Of a DNA stretch of 64,000 bases, positions 23,428 to 33,494 are shown piece after piece. The first letter of the stretch is position 1. Each line of letters opens with the position of its first letter. The notes under the pieces are model-generated. The model was not told where the DNA came from. It did no database searches and saw only the letters and a list, made by a program, of their open reading frames with translations. Both the position numbers and the translations under genes were made by a program. The DNA comes from Maridesulfovibrio sp. (GTDB lineage: Bacteria > Desulfobacterota > Desulfovibrionia > Desulfovibrionales > Desulfovibrionaceae), in NCBI RefSeq assembly GCF_963667685.1, contig NZ_OY763931.1:806001-870000 (forward strand), in the 5' to 3' direction.

Positions 23428-26400
23428 ATGAAATGTGACCGCCGAAAATTTTTAAAGCTCACAGCCTCATCAGCAATGTGCCTTTCACTGGCACAAATCG
23501 GTGTCAATCTGACCCCGATTAAAAGCTATGCTGCCAGCCTGAAAATCGACGGAGCAAAGGAGGTATTTACCGTTTGTCCATTCTGTTCCGTCAGCTGCTT
23601 TGCTATCGGATATGTAAAAAACGGTAAATTAGTGGGTGTCGAAGGTGATCCGGATTATCCCATCAACGAAGGTTCTTTGTGTGCCAAAGGCGCAGCCATG
23701 TTTACCATGACTACTTCACACCATCGGCTGCAAAAACCCATGTACCGAGCACCATACAGTGACAAATGGGAAGAAAAAAGCTGGAATTGGATAATCGACC
23801 GCATTGCACGCAGGGTCAAGGAAACCAGAGACAAGGACTTCATTCACAAAAACAAGTCCGGACAGCAGGTCAACCGCCTGGAATCGATGTTTCTGATGGG
23901 AACCTCCCACGCCAGTAACGAAGAATGTGCGCTTACCCACCAGTTTGCCAGAGGTCTTGGCGTAGTACATATGGACCATCAGGCCCGTGTATGCCATAGC
24001 TCCACAGTTTCCGCGCTTGGTGAAAGCTTTGGACGCGGCGCCATGACCAACCACTGGATCGACATCGGCAACGCTGACTCAATTCTGATTATGGGCAGTA
24101 ACGCAGCTGAACACCATCCCATCTCATTCAAATGGGTACTCAGAGCGAAAGACAAGGGCGCAACCGTAATGCATGTTGACCCTAAGTTTTCCAGAACATC
24201 TGCCCGTTCAGACTTTCATGTTCCTCTGAGATCAGGAACCGACATCGCCTTCCTCGGCGGCATGATCAAATACATCATTGAAAAGAAGAAATATTTTAAT
24301 GAATACGTTGTTGAATACACCAATGCATCATTAATCGTCGGTAAGGACTTCGATTTCAAGGATGGTCTTTTTTCAGGATTCGACCCCAAGAAACGTTCTT
24401 ACGACAAAAGTAAATGGGCCTTGGAATTGGATTCCAAGGGTGTCCCCAAACGGGATAAATCGCTCAAACATCCCCGCTGTGTATTCCAGCTGCTGAAAAA
24501 ACATTACTCCCGCTATTCACTCGATAAGGTTTCATCAACCACTGGCGTTCCCGAAGAAACCCTGCTGCGTGTCTATGAAACATTTACCGCAACAGGTACC
24601 GGTAAAAAAGCCGGTACCATTCTCTATGCTCTGGGATGGACCCAGCATACCGTCGGCGTGCAGAATATCCGTACTTCCGGTATAATCCAGCTTCTTCTGG
24701 GTAACATAGGTATCGCCGGCGGCGGCATCAACGCATTGCGCGGAGAACCAAATGTTCAAGGCTCCACAGACCATGCACTTCTCTACCATATCCTGCCCGG
24801 CTATATGGCTATGCCGCAGGCGGAATGGTCTACCTACGATAAATACAACAAGGCCAACACACCGATAAGCAATGATCCCGAGTCTGCCAACTGGTGGCAG
24901 CATAAGCCGAAATACTTTGCATCGTTGCTTAAGAGCTGGTTCGGCGATAATGCAACTCAGAAAAACGGATTCTGCTATGAACTCCTGCCCAAAGTGGATA
25001 AGGGCGTGGATTACTCCTATTTGTTCATGTTCGACCGCATGTATCGCGGTGAAATGAAAGGTGGCTTCTTCATGGGACTAAACCCCATGAACAGCGTTCC
25101 CAATACCAATAAAATCCGTAAAGCAATGGATAATCTTGATTGGGTTGTCTGTGCTGAATTGCATAATACCGAAACTACGGACAACTGGCATCGCCCGGGA
25201 GTTGATCCCAAAAAAGTAAAGACTGAATTCTTCCTGCTACCATCTGCGCACCGTCTGGAAAAATCAGGCTCAGTAACAAACTCGGGACGCTGGCTGCTCT
25301 GGCATGGTCAGGTTATACCTCCCCAGTATGAAGTACGTCCGTTCGCCGAAATGTATATTCCGCTTATGAATCAAATCAGGAAACTCTATACAGAGGAAAA
25401 GGGAACATTCCCTGATCCAGTTCTTAAACTTGACTGGCCAGAAAAGTTTGATCCTGATGATCTTTGTCAGCGCATTAACGGCCGCTTCACCCGTGATGTG
25501 GTCATTAAAGGCAAAAAGTATAAAAAGGGACAACAGGTGCCGAGCTTCGTTTCCCTTGCTGATGACGGTTCAACTTCAAGTCTAAACTGGCTCTACTGCG
25601 GCAGCTGGACAGAAGAAGCGGGCAACAAGAGCCTCCGCCGCAGTCCGAAACAGACCCCCATGCAGGCTAAGATCGGCCTCTATCCCAACTGGTCATGGAG
25701 TTGGCCTGTTAACCGCCGTATTCTCTATAACCGTGCCTCTGTTGATGTTAACGGCAAACCGTTCAACCCGGATAAAGCTGTCATCGAATGGAAAAACGGC
25801 AAGTGGATTGGCGACATACCTGACGGCGGCTGGCCTCCGCTTTCCTCCGGCAAAGGAAAATACCCCTTCATCATGCAGCAGCATGGTTTAGGACACCTTT
25901 TCGGCCCCGGCAGAATGGATGGCCCTTTCCCCGAACATTATGAGCCGGTCGAAACCCCGGTTAAGAGCAACCTGTTCTCAAAGCAGCTTAACAGCCCGGT
26001 CTATAAATTCACAGACAGTGCTATGGACGTCCTCGCCAAAGCTGCCGATCCGAGATTCCCGATTGTACTGACAACATACAGCCTTACCGAGCATTGGTGT
26101 GGCGGCGGAGAAACACGCAATGTGCCTAACCTCCTCGAAGCTGAGCCGCAGCTCTATGTTGAGCTGAGCCCGGAACTGGCAGAAGAAAAGGGAATCAAAA
26201 ACGGTGAAGTGATTATTGTTGAAAGCATCCGAGGCAGAGTTGAAGCTGTTGCCATGGTAACTGTACGCATGCGTCCCCTCAAGGTTCATGGACGAATCAT
26301 ACATGAGATAGGTATGCCTTACTGTTTCGGCTGGACCACTCCTGGGTGTGGTGATTCCACCAACAGACTCACCCCGTCAGTTGGTGACCCGAATACGACC

Positions 26401-26472
26401 ATTCCGGAGTTCAAGGCGTGTTGTGTAAATATACACAAGGCAAAGAAAGTAACAGAGCTGGCCACACCATAA
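23428..26472 (+). CDS. fdhA: Formate dehydrogenase, catalytic subunit (Cys form, periplasmic)
   Basis: 1014 residues. A twin-arginine signal (CDRRKFLKLTASS, cut after SYA) directs export. CPFCSVSC with a later LCAKGAA binds one [4Fe-4S] cluster. The molybdopterin region includes MGSNAAEHHP. In RVCHSSTV the Mo/W ligand position is Cys189 (TGC at 23992-23994) followed by His190, where most Desulfovibrio enzymes use selenocysteine (TGA). The enzyme oxidises formate, or reduces CO2, in the periplasm with electrons passing to FdhB and cytochrome c3. Operon: fdhA-fdhB-fdhE. Length is normal. No membrane or cytochrome subunit follows. Confidence 0.96.
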   Translation: MKCDRRKFLKLTASSAMCLSLAQIGVNLTPIKSYAASLKIDGAKEVFTVCPFCSVSCFAIGYVKNGKLVGVEGDPDYPINEGSLCAKGAAMFTMTTSHHRLQKPMYRAPYSDKWEEKSWNWIIDRIARRVKETRDKDFIHKNKSGQQVNRLESMFLMGTSHASNEECALTHQFARGLGVVHMDHQARVCHSSTVSALGESFGRGAMTNHWIDIGNADSILIMGSNAAEHHPISFKWVLRAKDKGATVMHVDPKFSRTSARSDFHVPLRSGTDIAFLGGMIKYIIEKKKYFNEYVVEYTNASLIVGKDFDFKDGLFSGFDPKKRSYDKSKWALELDSKGVPKRDKSLKHPRCVFQLLKKHYSRYSLDKVSSTTGVPEETLLRVYETFTATGTGKKAGTILYALGWTQHTVGVQNIRTSGIIQLLLGNIGIAGGGINALRGEPNVQGSTDHALLYHILPGYMAMPQAEWSTYDKYNKANTPISNDPESANWWQHKPKYFASLLKSWFGDNATQKNGFCYELLPKVDKGVDYSYLFMFDRMYRGEMKGGFFMGLNPMNSVPNTNKIRKAMDNLDWVVCAELHNTETTDNWHRPGVDPKKVKTEFFLLPSAHRLEKSGSVTNSGRWLLWHGQVIPPQYEVRPFAEMYIPLMNQIRKLYTEEKGTFPDPVLKLDWPEKFDPDDLCQRINGRFTRDVVIKGKKYKKGQQVPSFVSLADDGSTSSLNWLYCGSWTEEAGNKSLRRSPKQTPMQAKIGLYPNWSWSWPVNRRILYNRASVDVNGKPFNPDKAVIEWKNGKWIGDIPDGGWPPLSSGKGKYPFIMQQHGLGHLFGPGRMDGPFPEHYEPVETPVKSNLFSKQLNSPVYKFTDSAMDVLAKAADPRFPIVLTTYSLTEHWCGGGETRNVPNLLEAEPQLYVELSPELAEEKGIKNGEVIIVESIRGRVEAVAMVTVRMRPLKVHGRIIHEIGMPYCFGWTTPGCGDSTNRLTPSVGDPNTTIPEFKACCVNIHKAKKVTELATP

Positions 26473-26487
26473 GATAAGGAGACTGTC

Positions 26488-27222
26488 ATGTCCAAAACAA
26501 TACTGATAGACACCTCTCGCTGCACAGCATGCCGCGGGTGCCAGATCGCCTGTAAGGAGTGGCATGAACTGCCCGCAAACAAGACCTATCAGGTCGGCTG
26601 GGGTAGTCATCAGAATCCGCCGGATTTGAATCCGAACAACTATAAACTGGTCCGCTTCAGTGAACATCTTACTGATAATGTCATCCGCTGGAACTTCTTC
26701 CCCGACCAGTGTCGTCACTGTGAAATTGCTCCCTGCAAGGAAACAGGTGACATGTATATTGAAGAAGCCATCACGCAGGACGATCAGACAGGCGCAATTA
26801 TCTTTACTTCCAAAACTAAAGGTTTCGATAAGGAACAGTTTGAGGAAATAAAAGAAGCCTGCCCTTACAATATCCCCAGACGGGATGAAAAAAGCGGTTT
26901 ACTCTCCAAATGTACCATGTGCAATGACAGAATCCACAACGGCATGCCTCCGGCATGTGTGAAGGTCTGTCCTACCGGCACAATGCAGTTCGGCGAAAGA
27001 GAAGACATGCTGAAACTGGCTAAAAAGCGTGTGGCTGAATTAAAAAAAGACTGGCCCGAAGCTCGCTTGGTTGATCCCGATTCAGTAAATGTAATCTATC
27101 TGCTTATCGACAAACCGGAAAACTATTATGAGTTTGCCGTTGCGGAGTCCAATGTCGGGCCCATGACGAAGAAGCAGTTATTCGCCAAATTGGCGAGCCC
27201 TTTCAAAGCAATGAAAGGGTAA
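26488..27222 (+). CDS. fdhB: Formate dehydrogenase, iron-sulfur subunit
   Basis: 244 residues with four [4Fe-4S] cluster motifs: CTACRGCQIACKEW, CRHCEIAPC, CPYNIPRRD with KCTMCNDRI, and CVKVCPTG. It relays electrons from FdhA. It has no signal peptide of its own, so it is probably exported as a complex with FdhA through the Tat system. It begins 15 bases after fdhA with AAGGAGA as ribosome binding site. Confidence 0.95.
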   Translation: MSKTILIDTSRCTACRGCQIACKEWHELPANKTYQVGWGSHQNPPDLNPNNYKLVRFSEHLTDNVIRWNFFPDQCRHCEIAPCKETGDMYIEEAITQDDQTGAIIFTSKTKGFDKEQFEEIKEACPYNIPRRDEKSGLLSKCTMCNDRIHNGMPPACVKVCPTGTMQFGEREDMLKLAKKRVAELKKDWPEARLVDPDSVNVIYLLIDKPENYYEFAVAESNVGPMTKKQLFAKLASPFKAMKG

Positions 27223-27241
27223 AACCCTAAGCTGTACGATT

Positions 27242-27268
27242 ACAGGGCGCCATGCAGTGGCGCCCTGT
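27242..27268 (+). terminator. Hairpin between fdhB and fdhE
   Basis: ACAGGGCGCCA-TGCAG-TGGCGCCCTGT is a perfect 11-base stem followed only by TT. It may be a partial terminator or a processing site that lowers fdhE relative to fdhAB. Confidence 0.6.
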
Positions 27269-27293
27269 TTAACCAGAGATACGGAGCTACCGC

Positions 27294-28208
27294 ATGGAAA
27301 TGAATTCTGATTTAAAACAAATTGAATCCACGCTCGAAAATATCAAAAACCGTGATGCTTCATACGGTGATCTTGTAGGCAGATTCGGACCACTCTTTAA
27401 AAAAATTGATCAGGTTCGTACCTTCCTGAACTCCATGAAACTGCACACTCCTGTCATCGATGCCGCACGCTTGGCTGCCGGTGTTCCAATCTTTGCCGAA
27501 ACAGATCTCTATAATTGGTCCGATGCTTTCAAACAGTCAGATGAAAGTCTTCTTCCCGTTATTGCTGACGTCATGCAATTGGAACCGGCAGTACACCGAA
27601 ATCTGCTGGCTTATATGGATGTTACCGAAAATCTCCTCGGTCTTGCACAAGCAAGTATAGAAGGGAACCTGAATCATTTTGAAAAAACAGCTGAACAGCT
27701 TGGCATCGATTCCCCGGCAATGCTGCACTATATTTCAAATACAATTGCGACCCCGGTACTAAACGCACTTGTATGCAGCATGGGAGATAAACTTACCTCG
27801 ATTTCATGGGAACACGGCTACTGTCCTGTCTGTGGATCATTACCTTCAATTTCCCAACTATCCCTAAGGAATAGGGCCGACTCTGAATATCTGGTCGGCG
27901 GAGGGGGGAAAAAATATCTGCACTGTTCCCTTTGCGGGCACGATTGGCATCATAAACGGAACACCTGTGCAGCATGCGGAAATGATGACAGCGAGACCAG
28001 AGAATTCCTCTTCTTGGATAATGTAGAGCATGAACGGATAGAAATTTGCCATAAGTGTGGTAAATATATGCTTAACATTGACTTACGTGCATATTCGTCC
28101 CTGCCGCATCTGGATACAATACAGATGGGGCTGATACATCTCGATTTGTTGGCCCATGAAAAAGATCTGGCCCCTGTTACACCTACTATTTGGAATACAA
28201 TTGAGTAG
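27294..28208 (+). CDS. fdhE: Formate dehydrogenase accessory protein FdhE
   Basis: 304 residues, cytoplasmic. Four CxxC pairs (CPVCGS, CSLCGHDW, CAACGN, CHKCGKY) in the C-terminal half form the rubredoxin-like metal sites typical of FdhE; the N-terminal half is helical. FdhE is needed for assembly of active periplasmic formate dehydrogenase. It is the third gene of the fdh operon. Confidence 0.93.
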   Translation: MEMNSDLKQIESTLENIKNRDASYGDLVGRFGPLFKKIDQVRTFLNSMKLHTPVIDAARLAAGVPIFAETDLYNWSDAFKQSDESLLPVIADVMQLEPAVHRNLLAYMDVTENLLGLAQASIEGNLNHFEKTAEQLGIDSPAMLHYISNTIATPVLNALVCSMGDKLTSISWEHGYCPVCGSLPSISQLSLRNRADSEYLVGGGGKKYLHCSLCGHDWHHKRNTCAACGNDDSETREFLFLDNVEHERIEICHKCGKYMLNIDLRAYSSLPHLDTIQMGLIHLDLLAHEKDLAPVTPTIWNTIE

Positions 28209-28293
28209 GTAAAATTTATAGTTGTCCTATTTAATGAAGCTTCCGGATAGGATTAAATCTTTATAAAACAATAGCACTCCATTCTCCTCAAAG

Positions 28294-28335
28294 AGAAGCC
28301 CGGACTTTTTAAATCAAGTCCGGGCTTCTTTTTAA
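28294..28335. terminator. Terminator after fdhE, usable from both strands
   Basis: GAAGCCCGGACTT pairs with AAGTCCGGGCTTC, followed by T5 on the plus strand. It closes the fdh operon; the facing ABC operon ends at 28465. Confidence 0.88.
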
Positions 28336-28464
28336 TCATCACAATGTCACAGCGCGGCTCATGCCTTGTTTGCTCTAATTACTTATCTTGCAGACAATGA
28401 TATCTTTAAACATGTAAATCCAGAATGGAAGATAAAAATCATGTCCTTACCGTAAACTGAATAT

Positions 28465-30033
28465 TTAACAAAAAGACGAGGCTTTTAATAATTCCATAGT
28501 ATACTCATTTTCAGGATTATTAATAATTTTATCTACCGGACCGTATTCAACACACCGACCATTTTTCATCACCAGCACTGTATTACAAAGACCACTGACC
28601 AAGGCAATATCGTGAGAAATAAATATCATACTCATGTTACTTTCCCGAACTAAAGAGCGCAGAAGATCGGCAATTCGTGCCTGAGAAGAAACATCAAGCG
28701 CACTGGTAGCCTCGTCGCAGATAAGAAGTTCAGGTTCGGCAACCAAAGCACGGGCTATGGCTGCCCGTTGACACTGTCCCCCTGATATTTCCCACGGATA
28801 ACGATCAGCCAACTCCGGTTCAAGTCCAACCTTGTGCATCAGTTCATTAATATACGCATCAACTGTGCTTTTTCTTTTCCGGTCGGTCAGATTGCGTACA
28901 GCATCTCTCATGGTCACACGGATGCGCTTATTCTGATCAAAAGATGTAAGCGGAATCTGAAATACCATTTGAGCCCTGCGATAAAGAGTACGCAGGCTCC
29001 GCCTGTTCATGGCCGTAACTTCTTCCCCTTCATATCTGATACTCCCCTCATCCGTTTCCTCCAGCTGAAGAAGTTGTCTGGAAAGAGTACTCTTGCCTGA
29101 TCCCGATTCCCCAACGATTCCTAAAACCTCGCCGCGAGCGAGAGTAAAGCCGACGTCCCGCACTGCTTCTATTGTTCGCTCAGCAATACTGTAACGTTTT
29201 GTTAAACTGCTCACTTCAAGAAATTTAGAAGAAAAATCAGGAACAGAGTTGACCGCCAGCAAGCAGGGAACATCTGATATCAATTCTTTTGTATAAGAGT
29301 GCTGCGGAGAATCAAGAACCTTTCTGGTGGGCCCACATTCGACAATCTCCCCCTGATGCATGATAGCCACCCTGTCAGCTATATGCGACGCAAGAGAGAT
29401 ATTATGAGTCACCAAAAGAATTGATGCCCCGCACTCTTCACGTAAAATACAAAACTCCTCAATCACCTGCCTCTGGTTCATCACGTCCAGCGCACTGGTA
29501 GGTTCATCTGCAAGGATAAGGGTTGGCTCCATTACCATAGCCATAGCCAAAGCAACACGCTGACACATCCCTCCCGAAAGTTCAAAGGGGCAGCAGTCCA
29601 GCACCCTATCAGCATCGCCCAGCCCAATTTTTATAAAAGCGGTTCGTAATGCAGCGAGAGATTTTTCATCATCAAACCGCTTATGGCTACGCATGGTATC
29701 CAGAAACTGGCCGCGTATCTTCCGTATGGGATTCATGGAAGTAGCAGGATTCTGAAATACTGTGCACAACTCATCGCCCAGCAGATTCCTGCGCTCTTCA
29801 GTGGATAGCTCAGTTAGATTCCGTCCGTTGAACGTTATTCCTCCTCTGGAAGTCCGTACCCTATTGGAAGGAAGTCCCATTATGGACTTTAAAACAGTAG
29901 ACTTACCCGATCCTGATTCACCGACCAACGCGAAGATCTCTCCAACCCCCACATCAAAGGAGATGTCTCGGATGACATCCTCTCCATTGTATCCAGCGCT
30001 AAGGTTCTGCAAATTCAACACCGTACTTTTCAT
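28465..30033 (-). CDS. Fused double ATP-binding protein of a nickel/peptide-type ABC transporter
   Basis: 522 residues with two complete ABC domains in tandem. Domain 1 (about 5-240) has Walker A GESGSGKST, signature LSGGMCQR and Walker B LILADEPTSAL. Domain 2 (about 270-520) has GESGSGKST, ISGGQCQR and LLICDEATSAL. This fuses what are usually separate DppD/DppF or NikD/NikE subunits. It powers uptake through the two permeases encoded just upstream. The start overlaps the permease stop by four bases. The substrate is not fixed by sequence. Confidence 0.92.
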   Translation of the reverse strand: MKSTVLNLQNLSAGYNGEDVIRDISFDVGVGEIFALVGESGSGKSTVLKSIMGLPSNRVRTSRGGITFNGRNLTELSTEERRNLLGDELCTVFQNPATSMNPIRKIRGQFLDTMRSHKRFDDEKSLAALRTAFIKIGLGDADRVLDCCPFELSGGMCQRVALAMAMVMEPTLILADEPTSALDVMNQRQVIEEFCILREECGASILLVTHNISLASHIADRVAIMHQGEIVECGPTRKVLDSPQHSYTKELISDVPCLLAVNSVPDFSSKFLEVSSLTKRYSIAERTIEAVRDVGFTLARGEVLGIVGESGSGKSTLSRQLLQLEETDEGSIRYEGEEVTAMNRRSLRTLYRRAQMVFQIPLTSFDQNKRIRVTMRDAVRNLTDRKRKSTVDAYINELMHKVGLEPELADRYPWEISGGQCQRAAIARALVAEPELLICDEATSALDVSSQARIADLLRSLVRESNMSMIFISHDIALVSGLCNTVLVMKNGRCVEYGPVDKIINNPENEYTMELLKASSFC

Positions 30034-30860
30034 ACACGGTCCTCGCCAAGATCCTTAACGTCAAAACGGTCACGCAAGGCGTCTCCCAGATAGTTAAATA
30101 CCATTACGGTTATAACAAGAGCGGCAGCCGGATACATGACCGTCCATGGGGCGGTACGTAACATCCCCCTCGACTCGCTGATCATACTACCCCACTCAGC
30201 CTGAGGAAGCTGAACTCCGAGTCCAAGGAAGGAAAGCCCTGCAAACCCCAGCATGACTGTACCAATCTGGGAAGTTGCAAAGGTGAGAAGCGAGTTAAAA
30301 ATATTTGGCAAAATATATTTTGTCATAATTACGGTATCGCTACAGCCTGAAATTCTGGCAGCCTGAATAAATTCCTCATTTTTCAATGAGATAACTCGGC
30401 TTCGAGCCAAACGGGCATATGGTGTCCAACTGGCAAATCCCATGGCAAGCATTGCATTACCCATTCCTCCTCCGAGTATACCGGCCACCGAAATAGCCAA
30501 TACCATCTGTGGAAAGGCCATAATGCCGTCGATAAACCGCATTACAATCCTATCGGCCGAACCGCTATAATAACCACAAAGAATACCGACAGAAGCACCA
30601 AACACAGCAGTAATGCAAACCAGGCTCAAAGCCGAAAAAACACTCGTCCGGGCACCGTATAGCAATCGAGAAAAAACACAGCGCCCCATAGCATCCGTTC
30701 CCATCGGAAACTCCATTCCCGGAGCCTGCCGCATACGCATGATATGCGTGGTATAAGGATCATTCGGGGCAAAATGCTGGGCAAACAAACTTCCTACAAC
30801 CAATAAAAGGGCAATACAGAGAAATATCCTCAGCCATAAATTCTTATGATTTATTTTCAT
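30030..30860 (-). CDS. ABC transporter permease, DppC/NikC type
   Basis: 276 residues from ATG 30860; the frame is open to 30911, which would overlap the preceding gene. About six membrane helices, a MGTDAMGRCVFSRLLYGAR motif at the periplasmic N-terminal loop and the EAA loop ARISGCSDTVIMTKYILPN identify the second permease of peptide/nickel transporters. Confidence 0.92.
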   Translation of the reverse strand: MKINHKNLWLRIFLCIALLLVVGSLFAQHFAPNDPYTTHIMRMRQAPGMEFPMGTDAMGRCVFSRLLYGARTSVFSALSLVCITAVFGASVGILCGYYSGSADRIVMRFIDGIMAFPQMVLAISVAGILGGGMGNAMLAMGFASWTPYARLARSRVISLKNEEFIQAARISGCSDTVIMTKYILPNIFNSLLTFATSQIGTVMLGFAGLSFLGLGVQLPQAEWGSMISESRGMLRTAPWTVMYPAAALVITVMVFNYLGDALRDRFDVKDLGEDRV

Positions 30861-30870
30861 GTGCCTACTT

Positions 30871-31800
30871 TCAACTCTCAGTAACTCGTGGGTCAAAATA
30901 ACGGTAAGCAAGGTCGGTCATCAAATTGATAAGTACATAGATGATCGCAATGTAAACTACGAATCCTTGTATAACCGGGTAATCCCTTGCTGTAATAGCG
31001 TCCATTACCAGCTTCCCCATTCCCGGCCACTGAAAAATTGCCTCGATAACAACACTGCCGGCAAATAAGTGGCCCACTGCAAAGCCTATAACCGTTAATA
31101 TTGAAAGCATGGAATTGTGCAGAACATCTTTAACAAGTATAGTACCGGACTTTACACCTCTGGCCTGAGCCCCGGTTACATAATTCTGCCCCAACTCCCC
31201 AAGCACCTCCGCCCTTATCTGCTTGATAAACTTTCCCATTGTGGGCATTGCGAGAGCTACTGTAGGTAGAATAAGTCCCTGAAAACTGTTCTTCGCAAGC
31301 ACAGGAAGCCACTGGAGAAACACGCAAAACAGATAAATCAACAATAGTGCTGCCAGAAATGAGGGTATAGCATTGGCCAAGAAAGTCAGAAATCTGACCA
31401 GATAGTCTGCAACTGTATTTCTTTTTACCGCGGTCCAGATTCCAAGTGGTATTGATACAATCAGAGAAAGAGCCAGTGCAGAAACTGCAACCATAGCTGT
31501 TTTACCCATCGCATTCCACATAAGCCGGGACACAGGCAGACCTTTTGCATAAGACTCACCGAGGTCTCCCTGCATAAAATTCCACAACCAGTTTCCGTAA
31601 CGTACAATAAAAGGATCATTCAAGCCCATGTTCTGCCGCGTAGCTTCAAGAACTTCCTCGCTCGGAGCTATTCCCTGAGCTATCAACTTCTTTTGTGCCG
31701 GATCACCGGACGCAAGATACATAAGAGAAAATGTAATGAACGTTATAACCAAAAGAACTGGGATCAGTCGTAGTAGACGGTTTTTTATATATTTCAACAT
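30871..31800 (-). CDS. ABC transporter permease, DppB/NikB type
   Basis: 309 residues with about six membrane helices. The N-terminal KYIKNRLLRLIPVLLVITFITF and the EAA loop TGAQARGVKSGTILVKDVLHN are typical of the first permease of this family. It pairs with the DppC-type protein encoded downstream. AAAGG stands before the start. Confidence 0.92.
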   Translation of the reverse strand: MLKYIKNRLLRLIPVLLVITFITFSLMYLASGDPAQKKLIAQGIAPSEEVLEATRQNMGLNDPFIVRYGNWLWNFMQGDLGESYAKGLPVSRLMWNAMGKTAMVAVSALALSLIVSIPLGIWTAVKRNTVADYLVRFLTFLANAIPSFLAALLLIYLFCVFLQWLPVLAKNSFQGLILPTVALAMPTMGKFIKQIRAEVLGELGQNYVTGAQARGVKSGTILVKDVLHNSMLSILTVIGFAVGHLFAGSVVIEAIFQWPGMGKLVMDAITARDYPVIQGFVVYIAIIYVLINLMTDLAYRYFDPRVTES

Positions 31801-31823
31801 ATAATACCTTTAAAACACAAAAA

Positions 31824-31850
31824 GGCGTGTGGAAAATTCATCCACACGCC
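31824..31850 (-). terminator. Hairpin between binding-protein and permease genes
   Basis: On the minus strand GGCGTGTGGA and TCCACACGCC form a ten-base stem followed by T5G. Placed after the binding-protein gene, it would let only part of the transcripts continue into the permeases, which fits the excess of binding protein usual in such operons. Confidence 0.75.
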
Positions 31851-31873
31851 GTAAACAGTATCAGCATTATTCA

Positions 31874-33406
31874 TCAGTCATTTAGTGCAGTTTCAGCATT
31901 GAGAAAATAAAAACTGATCGGATTTCTTTCACTGCAATTGACTACTCCGGCTCTCATGACTGTCGTCTTATTAAGAATTGCCAGAAAACCCATAGCTTCA
32001 TCATCAACAATCTGCTGCTGAATAGCTATAGCCAGTTTCGCGCGTTGAGCTGCAACAGGTTCCGAGTAAAGCTGCTCCAGAAGCTTTTTGGCTCTGGCAT
32101 TGTTATATCTGCCGGAAGTATATTTACCTCCGCCAACTACACGCTCCATGAAGTAATAGGGATCCGCTGAAGGGTTGGCCGTCATGCAGTATACGCCGAT
32201 ATCAAAATCACCTGTACTCATATAGGTCCCGTCCGGGTCCTCAGTGACCCTCAAATTCGCCTTGATACCAACAGACCTTAACTGTTCCTGCATCAGCAGG
32301 ACTATTTTATCAATTGAACGTGCCGCATAATAAGCAATGTCCAACTCAATTTCCTTACCATCCTTTGCATAGTATCCATTTTCATCAATGGTATAGCCCA
32401 GCTTCTCAATCAGTTTTTTCGCCTCCACAGGATCGAAACCGTGTTTTGTAATTTTACCATATGCGGTACCAGTGCCGTAGGCTCCGACCGTGGGGCTGGC
32501 CAGACCGGCCAGAAGGATACAGACATCGTCAGAATTAATGGACATATTAATTGCAGCACGAAGATTTTTGTCGGGAATACGTTCCATGCTCAAATAATAA
32601 TAGTACAGGCGGGAGGCCGGAATAGCGACAACATTATATTTTTCAGGAGAAGCGGAAAAGATGCTGAGATCGTTGGTTGTAGGGCCTATGTATGCGTCAA
32701 TCTCACCATTCTGAAATGCAAGGGAAAGCGTATCAGCATCAGCAACATATAATCCTTCTACACCGTCAAGATTTACTTTTCCGCCCCAATAATTATCGTT
32801 ACGTACAAGCCTGACGAATACACCGGGATCAAATTTATCTACTTTGAACGGCCCGGTACAAACAGGAGCATTATCTAAATCTTTTGAGGTATCTAGATTT
32901 ACCATCGCCATATAAACGTTGCACAATTCGTTAAGCACCGTAGGCAAAAGCTTAGGAGTGGAAATAGTAAATGTTTTCTCATCAACAACAGCCAAAGAAG
33001 CATTCTTGAGCATCCGGGACTTTTCATTTACCTTATTAGCACGCTCTATGCATCTTACTGCGATATCAGATGTAAGTTTGCTTCCGTCAGAAAAACATAC
33101 ATTATCCCGCAGTTTAATAGTCCATGTGGTCCCATCAACAGAAGCGGACTCAGCCAGCCAGGGAACTACTGCGTAACTATCGTCAATTCTGAACAAGGTC
33201 TCGGAAAGACCCATTGTTGAAGTGTACCAACCGAAAGACACCTTCTGAGGGTCAAGACTGGTATATGTATTAGCGAACAAGTCTCCGATACGTACGACTT
33301 TAGGCTGTTCAGTTGATGCACTGCATAAAGAATAAACCAAAACTGATAACAATGCAGCAGTAATAATTAAGCACTTAGAAACATACGTGCTTTTTTTTGA
33401 AAGCAT
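31874..33406 (-). CDS. Extracellular solute-binding protein, family 5
   Basis: 510 residues with a signal peptide (CLIITAALLSVLVYSLCSAS) and the SBP_bac_5 fold: LSETLFRIDD, WLAESASVDGTTWTIKLRDNVCFSDG, a family-typical TGPFKVDKFDPG and LRAAINMSINSDDV. A Cys in the signal-peptide end (YSLCSAS) could allow lipidation. It captures peptides, nickel or a metal-chelate in the periplasm for the ABC transporter encoded downstream. AAGGAG precedes the start. Specificity cannot be read from sequence. Confidence 0.9.
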   Translation of the reverse strand: MLSKKSTYVSKCLIITAALLSVLVYSLCSASTEQPKVVRIGDLFANTYTSLDPQKVSFGWYTSTMGLSETLFRIDDSYAVVPWLAESASVDGTTWTIKLRDNVCFSDGSKLTSDIAVRCIERANKVNEKSRMLKNASLAVVDEKTFTISTPKLLPTVLNELCNVYMAMVNLDTSKDLDNAPVCTGPFKVDKFDPGVFVRLVRNDNYWGGKVNLDGVEGLYVADADTLSLAFQNGEIDAYIGPTTNDLSIFSASPEKYNVVAIPASRLYYYYLSMERIPDKNLRAAINMSINSDDVCILLAGLASPTVGAYGTGTAYGKITKHGFDPVEAKKLIEKLGYTIDENGYYAKDGKEIELDIAYYAARSIDKIVLLMQEQLRSVGIKANLRVTEDPDGTYMSTGDFDIGVYCMTANPSADPYYFMERVVGGGKYTSGRYNNARAKKLLEQLYSEPVAAQRAKLAIAIQQQIVDDEAMGFLAILNKTTVMRAGVVNCSERNPISFYFLNAETALND

Positions 33407-33494
33407 CGTTAAATCTCCTTAAAAGAAAAACTTTACGTGGATAGCAGAGTCGCCCGGGAAGGTGCTCCATTATATCAAAACAACATAAAAACAA

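Noticed and set aside
23992-23994. Selenocysteine codon in fdhA
   Set aside because: The codon is TGC and the frame runs without any TGA, so the residue is Cys.
31874-33406. Naming the binding protein NikA
   Set aside because: Family-5 binding proteins for nickel, peptides and other ligands cannot be told apart here by eye.
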